DNA of 39,168 bases. Source: an uncultured Bacteroidaceae bacterium (GTDB lineage: Bacteria; Bacteroidota; Bacteroidia; Bacteroidales; Bacteroidaceae). Where the stretch lies: NCBI GenBank assembly GCA_934394435.1, contig CAKRRN010000025.1, positions 1 to 39,168 on the forward strand, given 5' to 3'. The first letter of the stretch is position 1. Every line of letters begins with the position of its first letter. The translations under genes and the position numbers were made by a program. A model generated the notes under the pieces. It saw only the letters and a list, made by a program, of their open reading frames with translations. It searched no databases and was not told where the DNA came from. Shown piece by piece: positions 15,684-21,425 of this stretch.

Positions 15684-17092
15684 GCAAAAAATACTTAAAG
15701 GATTCCCATATATCCAGAATTACAATCAACACATGTGACTGTCTGCTACTATGCGCCAGTTTTTTTCTGGTTTACAAGTTTAGCAGTAGTCTCCACCTTG
15801 ATTGGGTCACTTTGCCAGACATCACAAGATATCTGACAATAGCCATACTCTGCTATCTTCCGGTAGCTGTTTACCTTCCCCCCATAGCACAGAATCGAAC
15901 AAGCAGTACAGACAGAATTATCGGTAATGTTTTCAAGACCACAACCACACATTTCTGTCTCATCCTGCTTTCTACTTACCTATTAGGTGAGCCACTTCCA
16001 TCCAAATCATTTTTCCTGTCCGCCTTTGTCGTATTTACGATACTGACAGCGTCTGGACGGATTCTCTTTTTCAAGCGTGCGACAAAAAGCCGAAGGAGGG
16101 GAGAAAAGACATCTAACGTCATTCTGATTGGCAACGGAGAAGAAACACACAACCTACGCAACGATTTGGAAACCACCGATTACGGTATCCATATAGACGG
16201 ATTGTTCACCTCCGAAGTGTCAGAAGACACCTGCTATAAGGGACTGCCAACACAAGCCTTAGAATACATACAGCAACAAAGCGAGCACATTGACGCGGTG
16301 TATTGCTCCACAGACTCGCTGAAGAAAGAGGAGAATATGGAGCTATACAGACTCTGCGCGGACAAGATGATACGGTTCTATGTAGTACCAACATTTGCAG
16401 GTCTCATACACCACCGTATGCACATCACCCAGATAGGTCCTTCCTTAATGCTTTCCACAGACGCAGCTCCCCTGCAAGCTTGGACCAACCGAGCCTTCAA
16501 ACGTATCACAGACCTGCTCATCAGCGGCATTTTCCTGCTTACAGTATTTCCCATCATATACATTATCGTAGCCATCATAACGAAATGTCAAAGCCCAGGT
16601 CCGATTCTCCACATACAGAAGCAAGCCGGATTGCGTGGAAAGACTTTCCAAAAGATAAACTTCAGATCAGAGCCATTCTTGTCAGGCGAACACAAGGATT
16701 CCGATTCCGAAAACATCCCCAAGCCTTTCCCCTTCGGAACATTCATGCACAAGGCAGGCATTGACAAGCTACCCCAATTCATCAACGTCTTTTTGGGAAG
16801 CATGTCTATAGTGGGACCACAACCGCACACGCCCGAACAGGCAGAAAGATACCAGCAAGTGCTCCACCATTACAGGATACAGGACCAAGCAAAGCCAGGC
16901 ATCACAGGATGGGGTCAAACACAAGACTCTGGAAATGCCCCACAACAGGACAGATTGTTTGAAGACCAGGCTCTTTCAAACATCTGGTATCTGGAAAACT
17001 GGAGCTTCTGGTTAGACCTGCGAATCATAGCATCACCCTGCTCCAAAAGAAAAATGCGTCACCATACGACACACACAGTTTTAAACACTTAA
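15680..17092 (+). CDS. Polyprenyl-phosphate sugar-1-phosphate transferase (WcaJ/WbaP-like), atypical active site
   Basis: Proteins of this family move a sugar-1-phosphate from a UDP-sugar to undecaprenyl phosphate, starting a surface polysaccharide. The 470-aa protein has an N-terminal multi-helix membrane region (about 18-130), a CoA-binding-like middle (VILIGNG at 147-153) and the C-terminal transferase domain (KRITDLLISG, QSPGPI, GKTF, NFRS). The catalytic dyad, Asp-Glu in the family motif DELPQ, reads Asp362-Lys363 here, and the conserved GPRP is GPQP (Gln381). I prefer the ATG at 15680 over an in-frame TTG at 15647. It is divergent from wzc. Confidence 0.85.
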   Translation: MSKKYLKDSHISRITINTCDCLLLCASFFLVYKFSSSLHLDWVTLPDITRYLTIAILCYLPVAVYLPPIAQNRTSSTDRIIGNVFKTTTTHFCLILLSTYLLGEPLPSKSFFLSAFVVFTILTASGRILFFKRATKSRRRGEKTSNVILIGNGEETHNLRNDLETTDYGIHIDGLFTSEVSEDTCYKGLPTQALEYIQQQSEHIDAVYCSTDSLKKEENMELYRLCADKMIRFYVVPTFAGLIHHRMHITQIGPSLMLSTDAAPLQAWTNRAFKRITDLLISGIFLLTVFPIIYIIVAIITKCQSPGPILHIQKQAGLRGKTFQKINFRSEPFLSGEHKDSDSENIPKPFPFGTFMHKAGIDKLPQFINVFLGSMSIVGPQPHTPEQAERYQQVLHHYRIQDQAKPGITGWGQTQDSGNAPQQDRLFEDQALSNIWYLENWSFWLDLRIIASPCSKRKMRHHTTHTVLNT

Positions 17093-17107
17093 CCATTACA
17101 ATAAGAA

Positions 17108-17734
17108 ATGTCATTTTTTAGCAAACTATTCAAGAAAAAAAAAGAAGAAAGTGAAAATATAGTAGGAGGTATGGAAGACTTCATGCTTCTCATACGTGTC
17201 TATTACCAATCAAGTATGGCAGCCCAATTGGGTATCAATAATCTGGCAGCCATGCCCGATTTAAGGATATTCAAACAGACCTACCATGTGGCAACTGTCA
17301 ACAACAAGCTGGGCATCGGCGAAAAGAAACACTGTCGCAAGCTCATGCAGGAAATATACGGAACATCAGACTCTTTCTTCACAGAAATAGATAACAGTCT
17401 GAAGAAGAAATGCCGCAAGATACAAGATGTACAAAGTTATCTGGCAGCATTCCAAGGATTCAGCCAAGACCTCATGATGCTGATGAGCAACTTGATGCAA
17501 TGGAAATTCAGACTTCCCAACTTTATGAGGAAAGCCCTAAAGGAAATGGTTGCCAAGCAAGTACATCAAGTGCTAACAAGCAGCAATTGGAAAGACGAGG
17601 GCGTGCGCAAGGCATGCGTATCCATACGTAAATACCAAGCCATGCTGGGCTACAGCGAGCAGTGGATGACAGAATATGTACACACGCTGGTCATGCTTGC
17701 AAAGAAAGAGCCAAGGAAAAACGTGGAAGAATAA
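17108..17734 (+). CDS. Conserved hypothetical protein, helical, 208 aa
   Basis: I do not recognise a family. The protein is predicted to be all helical and very basic at the N-terminus (MSFFSKLFKKKKEE), with no signal peptide or clear membrane segment; the N-terminal amphipathic basic stretch could touch the membrane. Several Cys and Met-rich helices are seen (DLMMLMSNLMQW). It lies 15 nt after the sugar transferase and about 60 nt before the ZapB-like gene, so it could belong to either the polysaccharide or the division group. Confidence 0.75.
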   Translation: MSFFSKLFKKKKEESENIVGGMEDFMLLIRVYYQSSMAAQLGINNLAAMPDLRIFKQTYHVATVNNKLGIGEKKHCRKLMQEIYGTSDSFFTEIDNSLKKKCRKIQDVQSYLAAFQGFSQDLMMLMSNLMQWKFRLPNFMRKALKEMVAKQVHQVLTSSNWKDEGVRKACVSIRKYQAMLGYSEQWMTEYVHTLVMLAKKEPRKNVEE

Positions 17735-17758
17735 CTTGTGAGCCACAGAAAAAAAGAC

Positions 17759-17766
17759 TAACTTTG
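17759..17766 (+). promoter_or_regulatory. Promoter of the zapB-like/zapA genes
   Basis: TAACTTTG is preceded after 20 bases by TTG (17736-17738), a good Bacteroidetes-type promoter. The TTG overlaps the end of the 208-aa gene. The box lies about 28 nt upstream of the next ATG, and an AAAGGAG sequence lies between. Confidence 0.7.
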
Positions 17767-17794
17767 TACCAACGAAAGGAGTTTCTGGACAACT

Positions 17795-18091
17795 ATGAAC
17801 GAACAGATGAAGGATTTGCTGATGAAGGTGGAGACAAGAACTCGCCAACTCATCTTGCAGTACAAGCAACTTCAGACAGACAACAAAAGCCTGTCTGAAC
17901 AGATTCAAGCGCTGCAACAGGAAATAGATCATCTGGAAGAAAAAAACAAAGAACTCCAACAGCAATATGACCATCTAAAGATGGCCAAATACATAGATAT
18001 GGCCGACAGTTCCACCAAGGATCTGCGTGGGCGTATCAAAAGGATGGTGCGAGACATTGACCAGTGTGTGGCAATGCTAAAAGCAGAATAA
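17795..18091 (+). CDS. ZapB-like coiled-coil protein
   Basis: This is a 98-aa protein, nearly all coiled coil between about residues 5 and 68 (LQTDNKSLSEQIQALQQEID, then HLEEKNKELQQQYDHL), with a short C-terminal helix. Size and coiled-coil character resemble E. coli ZapB, which bridges ZapA and the chromosome terminus. The gene is two bases upstream of zapA, which supports a role in Z-ring organisation. No sequence homology to ZapB can be claimed from reading alone. Confidence 0.72.
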   Translation: MNEQMKDLLMKVETRTRQLILQYKQLQTDNKSLSEQIQALQQEIDHLEEKNKELQQQYDHLKMAKYIDMADSSTKDLRGRIKRMVRDIDQCVAMLKAE

Positions 18092-18093
18092 GC

Positions 18094-18390
18094 ATGGATA
18101 GCAGCACATTATCAATAACTCTCCATTTCGGAACAATGAGCATTCCAATGACCATTCCACGGGAACAGGAATATGCTTATCGGCAAGCCGAAATATTGAT
18201 AAAGGAGAGATACAACTTCTACACGAGCAAGTATCCAGGTCAGAACATGCAGATTTATCTCATCATGACCATGGTAGACATGGCTGTGCAAGCCAAGCAG
18301 AAGGAGATATCGCTTGACCTTACCCCTATTAAGGAAAGGCTTACACCACTGCTTGACGAGTTGGAGTCCGCACTTAGTCCAGAGAAGTGA
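18094..18390 (+). CDS. zapA: Cell division protein ZapA
   Basis: ZapA binds FtsZ and cross-links protofilaments in the Z ring. The 98-aa protein starts MDSSTLSITLHFGTMSIPM, has the ZapA pattern REQEYAYRQAEILIKERYNFY, and a C-terminal helix for tetramerisation (DMAVQAKQKEI). I chose the ATG at 18094, which directly follows the coiled-coil gene, rather than the upstream in-frame start at 18064 that lies inside that gene. zapA next to rny is a recurrent arrangement in Bacteroidetes. Confidence 0.9.
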   Translation: MDSSTLSITLHFGTMSIPMTIPREQEYAYRQAEILIKERYNFYTSKYPGQNMQIYLIMTMVDMAVQAKQKEISLDLTPIKERLTPLLDELESALSPEK

Positions 18391-18440
18391 GTTGCTCGCG
18401 CATTGGCTTCATAGAACAATGCAAAGGCTAATATACTCAC
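18387..18440 (+). other. Structured spacer between zapA and rny
   Basis: GTGAG (18387-18391) can pair with CTCAC (18436-18440), enclosing a perfect GCATTG/CAATGC hairpin (18400-18405 with 18417-18422). The spacer to rny is only 95 nt. It could be a processing site, a weak terminator or part of a small RNA. It may also be chance. Confidence 0.35.
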
Positions 18441-18485
18441 GAAAGACAAGTGACCCCAATAATTTTTCAAATTTATAATTAAGAA

Positions 18486-20042
18486 ATGGACATTATAATC
18501 GGATTAGCAGTCGGCATCGTTGCTTTCCTCGCAATGACCGCCGCATGGTATTTTCTCATCATACCAGGCAAGCGTGAAGCCCTGACCCGCGAGGCTAAGG
18601 AAGCCGCAGAGAAAGAGGCAGAGGTAGTAAAACAAAAGAAACTGCTGGAGGTAAAAGACAAATTCCTAAGTAAAAAAGCAGAACTGGAAAAGGAAGTGCG
18701 ACAGCGCAACCAGCAAATCCAACAGGCAGAAAACAGAATCAAGCAACGCGAGATGACGTTGAATCAGAAGCAAGACGAACTGACTCGACGTAAACAAGAG
18801 ACAGAATCCCTACGCCAGCGCATCGAGGCACAACAGGGATTGCTGCAAAAGAAAGAAGAAGAACTGGAAGAGCGTAAAAGCAACCTGGTAGAACAGGAGC
18901 GGACGAAACTGGAAGAAATCTCAGGTATCAGTGCTGAAGAAGCAAAAGAGCGACTGGTCGAATCCCTCAAGGACGAAGCCAAGACCAATGCACAAGCATA
19001 CATCAACGAGATAATGGACGATGCGAAGATGACTGCCAACAAGGAAGCAAAACGCATCATCATACAGACCATACAGCGTGTAGCCACAGAAACCGCCGTT
19101 GAAAACAGCGTAACCGTATTCCACATCGACAACGATGAGGTTAAAGGACGCATCATTGGACGAGAAGGCAGAAACATTCGTGCATTAGAGGCAGCAACAG
19201 GAGTTGAAATCGTGGTAGACGACACTCCAGAGGCTATTGTCATCAGCGCATTCGACCCCGTACGCAGAGAAATCTGCCGTCTGGCTATGCACCAACTGGT
19301 AGCAGACGGAAGAATACACCCTGCACGCATCGAAGAGGTGGTAGCAAAGGTAAAGAAACAAGTGGAAGAGGAAATCATCGAAACAGGCAAACGCACGACA
19401 ATAGACTTAGGCGTACACGGTCTGCATCCCGAACTCATCCGCATCATCGGTAAGATGAAATACAGAAGCAGTTACGGACAAAACCTTCTGCAACATGCAC
19501 GCGAGACAGCCAATCTCTGCGCTGTAATGGCAAGCGAGCTTGGCTTGAACCCCAAGAAAGCCAAACGAGCAGGATTATTACATGATATCGGCAAGGTGCC
19601 CGATGAAGAGCCCGAACTACCCCACGCTCTCTATGGTGCCAAGTTGGCTGAGAAATACAAAGAGAAGCCCGATATCGTCAATGCCATTGGAGCTCATCAC
19701 GATGAGATGGAGATGACTACACTGCTGGCTCCTATCGTACAGGTCTGTGATGCCATAAGCGGTGCACGTCCAGGTGCACGCCGCGAGATTGTGGAGGCAT
19801 ATATCAAACGACTTAAAGATTTGGAAAACATAGCCATGAGTTACCCTGGTGTTGTCAAAACATATGCTATCCAAGCAGGACGAGAGCTACGTGTCATCGT
19901 TGGCGCAGACAAAATTGACGACAAACAGACAGAGGAACTGAGCAACGAGATAGCCACCAAGATTCAAAACGAGATGACCTATCCCGGACAGGTAAAAATC
20001 ACAGTCATTCGCGAAACAAGATCTGTGTCTTACGCAAAATAA
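18486..20042 (+). CDS. rny: Ribonuclease Y
   Basis: RNase Y is a membrane-anchored endoribonuclease that starts mRNA decay. The 518-aa protein has an N-terminal membrane helix (residues 3-26), a long charged coiled coil (about 30-150), a KH domain (IIGREGRNIRALEAATGVEI) and an HD domain with the catalytic pair His366-Asp367 (LLHDIGKVPDEE). This is the family's exact domain order and length. Downstream is an 18-bp hairpin. Its position after zapA may or may not reflect co-transcription. Confidence 0.97.
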   Translation: MDIIIGLAVGIVAFLAMTAAWYFLIIPGKREALTREAKEAAEKEAEVVKQKKLLEVKDKFLSKKAELEKEVRQRNQQIQQAENRIKQREMTLNQKQDELTRRKQETESLRQRIEAQQGLLQKKEEELEERKSNLVEQERTKLEEISGISAEEAKERLVESLKDEAKTNAQAYINEIMDDAKMTANKEAKRIIIQTIQRVATETAVENSVTVFHIDNDEVKGRIIGREGRNIRALEAATGVEIVVDDTPEAIVISAFDPVRREICRLAMHQLVADGRIHPARIEEVVAKVKKQVEEEIIETGKRTTIDLGVHGLHPELIRIIGKMKYRSSYGQNLLQHARETANLCAVMASELGLNPKKAKRAGLLHDIGKVPDEEPELPHALYGAKLAEKYKEKPDIVNAIGAHHDEMEMTTLLAPIVQVCDAISGARPGARREIVEAYIKRLKDLENIAMSYPGVVKTYAIQAGRELRVIVGADKIDDKQTEELSNEIATKIQNEMTYPGQVKITVIRETRSVSYAK

Positions 20043-20089
20043 CTCAGAACTACTTCTTGACAGAAAAGAAGCAAAAGAGAATTTAAATC

Positions 20090-20132
20090 AAGTAGGAGGT
20101 AAATACCAATCACAGGTGTTTATCTCCTACTT
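20090..20132 (+). terminator. Hairpin terminator of rny
   Basis: An 18-bp stem pairs 20090-20107 with 20115-20132 (two G-U pairs) around a 7-nt loop, about 50 nt past the rny stop. It lacks a clean U-tract, so it may act as a 3'-end stabiliser as much as a terminator. Confidence 0.7.
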
Positions 20133-20174
20133 CCATATATACTACCCCACACACACCGCTATACGTACCATTCA

Positions 20175-20289
20175 GGACTAACCCGATAAACCAGGGGAGT
20201 GTCGGACACAATTCGCAGGCATAACCTGTACACTTATAAGCCAGCTTGCTTGTCTGTACAACGGATATAATAATAAGATCCATACGAAA
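20175..20289 (-). repeat. Dispersed repeat, copy 2 (inverted relative to copy 1)
   Basis: Read on the minus strand this segment aligns along its whole length with bases 1-113. Shared blocks include TACAGACAAGCAAGC/CAGACAAGCAAGCTGG, GGCTTATAAG, TACAGGTTA, GTCCGA and TTTATCGGG. Differences are scattered substitutions and small gaps, as expected of an old, independently drifting non-coding copy. The two copies face each other across about 20 kb. Confidence 0.8.
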
Positions 20290-20301
20290 TGGCCCAGTTT
20301 A

Positions 20302-20345
20302 TTTTCCTAGTTGGAGAAAAATATTTTCCCAGTTAGGAAAAAAGA
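20302..20345. repeat. Two 22-nt tandem units with CCCAGTT core
   Basis: Two units of 22 nt begin at 20302 and 20324, both of the form TTTTCC-(C/T)AGTT-(A/G)GG-AAA, each with an imperfect internal dyad (TTTCC with GGAAA). The same TCCCAGTTGGAAAA core recurs in the array at the end of the window (39064-39077). Nearby, 20374-20389 forms a perfect CCATTT-CATA-AAATGG hairpin. Confidence 0.65.
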
Positions 20346-20477
20346 AAAGGGCTATTATAATGGTCCGCTATTACCATTTCATAAAATGGATAGTGCGTCT
20401 ATCTTTTTACCCTGTTTATACTGCGAGAAAACGTATCTAAGGAAATCAATAAAAAGTCACTCTAAAAAGTAATACGG

Positions 20478-20543
20478 CTTCAATGCCCAACGAAGACGAC
20501 TTCAATGACCAATGAAGATGGCTTACTTGGCCATCGAAGACTA
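20478..20543. repeat. Three 22-nt tandem units with CTTC...GAAG dyad
   Basis: Units of exactly 22 nt start at 20478, 20500 and 20522. Units 1 and 2 share CTTCAATG-N-CCAA-(C/T)-GAAGA. Unit 3 is more diverged (CTTACTTGGCCATCGAAGAC). Each has short terminal inverted arms, CTTC with GAAG. The sequence is unrelated to the array at 114-196, but the period and dyad design are the same. The remainder of 20390-20680 shows no gene. Confidence 0.7.
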
Positions 20544-20684
20544 TATTACCAGAACATTGAATATTTAACACCTAATACGTGTTACTTGCTACACTATCTT
20601 ACCATCCATCCTTACTTGCGAAAACGGTTTCCTCTATTAGCCTGTCCCCACTAATTTCCTGCTGAACCAATGCTACCTTTTCCC

Positions 20685-20692
20685 TAACTTTG
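20685..20692 (+). promoter_or_regulatory. Orphan -7 box facing the nucleotidyltransferase gene
   Basis: TAACTTTG on the plus strand matches TAnnTTTG, but no plus-strand gene follows. Transcription from here would run antisense into the minus-strand gene ending at 20791. The following bases contain CACTA/TAGTG and GTCATG-CTCT-CATGAC (20776-20791) dyads. No -33 TTG is visible. Confidence 0.4.
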
Positions 20693-20790
20693 TAGTGTCT
20701 GTAGCCGTAACTCCACTATCCATCGAAAGTAGTGCAGGGAAAGCATGTGGTCAAGAGATCACCCAGTCACATCACGTCATGCTCTCATGA

Positions 20791-21276
20791 CTAAGTGAGA
20801 TGAGCTGTCTGTGGGTCGCGCAAACTATGCATGCAAGCTGTTGCCTGCTCCAGTCGCATGAAGTCCTTGGGACGACCAAACAGGCGGAGCAGACGGATGC
20901 AGTCCTGCATGGAGGCAAAGCGGATGCCATCTCGATGACACACCTCTTCCACCGTGACCGCTTGCCACTGGTCACCCTGCTGAATCTGCAGGTCACCGCT
21001 CAGATCCACCTCTACTCCTTTTATATATATACGCGCGTGAAGTGAGCGGAAGCGACTTCCTGGCTTGTCCCCACCGAGCATCTCAGCCAGAGGAAGGTGT
21101 CGCAGGAACATGCGCAGACCGTTGACCGACATCATCACGTCCACATCGTGCGCTTCGATGCCCGTCACACCATGAAGTACAAGGGCAGCTGAGCCATACA
21201 CGCACCAGTCTGCATCAGCCTCATCAAGCAAGGGAACAATCTCGGCAAGTGCCTTTCTTATCTTTTTCTCTGTCAT
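20791..21276 (-). CDS. Solitary nucleotidyltransferase-fold protein
   Basis: This 161-aa protein has the signature of the pol-beta nucleotidyltransferase superfamily: GSAALVLHG (Gly28-Ser29), then DVDVMM with Asp44 and Asp46, then a third carboxylate in VEVDLSG (Asp91). All three metal-binding acids are therefore present, so it could be active. Relatives include MNT-type antitoxins, AbiEii toxins and antibiotic nucleotidyltransferases; I cannot place it further. No HEPN or other partner gene is adjacent. It has its own promoter and a 5' hairpin, and is flanked by the repeat region and a GH97 gene. Confidence 0.7.
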   Translation of the reverse strand: MTEKKIRKALAEIVPLLDEADADWCVYGSAALVLHGVTGIEAHDVDVMMSVNGLRMFLRHLPLAEMLGGDKPGSRFRSLHARIYIKGVEVDLSGDLQIQQGDQWQAVTVEEVCHRDGIRFASMQDCIRLLRLFGRPKDFMRLEQATACMHSLRDPQTAHLT

Positions 21277-21311
21277 TGTTTCTTTCCCAAATAGCCATTC
21301 TTATAAAAGGA

Positions 21312-21360
21312 AGGCTTCACCTGACAGCCCAGTCCTATGCGGGCTGCACGGGTGAAGCCT
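21312..21360 (-). promoter_or_regulatory. Strong hairpin at the 5' end of the nucleotidyltransferase transcript
   Basis: AGGCTTCACC (21312-21321) pairs perfectly with GGTGAAGCCT (21351-21360), and inside it CAGCCC (21325-21330) pairs with GGGCTG (21341-21346). The -7 box at 21371-21378 predicts a start a few bases before the stem, so the mRNA would begin with this structure. It may also end transcription coming from GH97. Confidence 0.7.
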
Positions 21361-21370
21361 GTAATCCGTG

Positions 21371-21378
21371 CAAAGGTA
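21371..21378 (-). promoter_or_regulatory. Promoter of the nucleotidyltransferase gene
   Basis: Minus-strand TACCTTTG is preceded after 20 bases by TTG (plus 21399-21401), giving a near-consensus Bacteroidetes promoter. It lies in the spacer after the GH97 stop, showing that the small gene can be transcribed independently. Confidence 0.72.
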
Positions 21379-21425
21379 GGGATTATCCTAACATATACCA
21401 AATATTCATGTGCATGCCTGTACGG

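Noticed and set aside
18391..18485. 6S RNA between zapA and rny
   Set aside because: The spacer is about 95 nt, too short for a usual 180-nt 6S RNA, and I do not see the long closing stem and central bubble.
18764..19447. Long minus-strand ORF opposite rny (227 codons)
   Set aside because: It is a Ser/Arg-rich shadow of the RNase Y coiled-coil and KH regions, with no start signal or family features.
20246..20440. 64-codon plus-strand ORF in the repeat region
   Set aside because: It is built from the dispersed repeat and the 22-nt repeats; low-complexity, no homology pattern.
20800..21045. 81-codon plus-strand ORF after the orphan promoter
   Set aside because: It is antisense to the nucleotidyltransferase gene, whose motifs are clear; no independent coding signal.
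21312..21360. Known riboswitch in the nucleotidyltransferase leader
   Set aside because: The element is a simple two-part hairpin; I recognise no conserved aptamer core.
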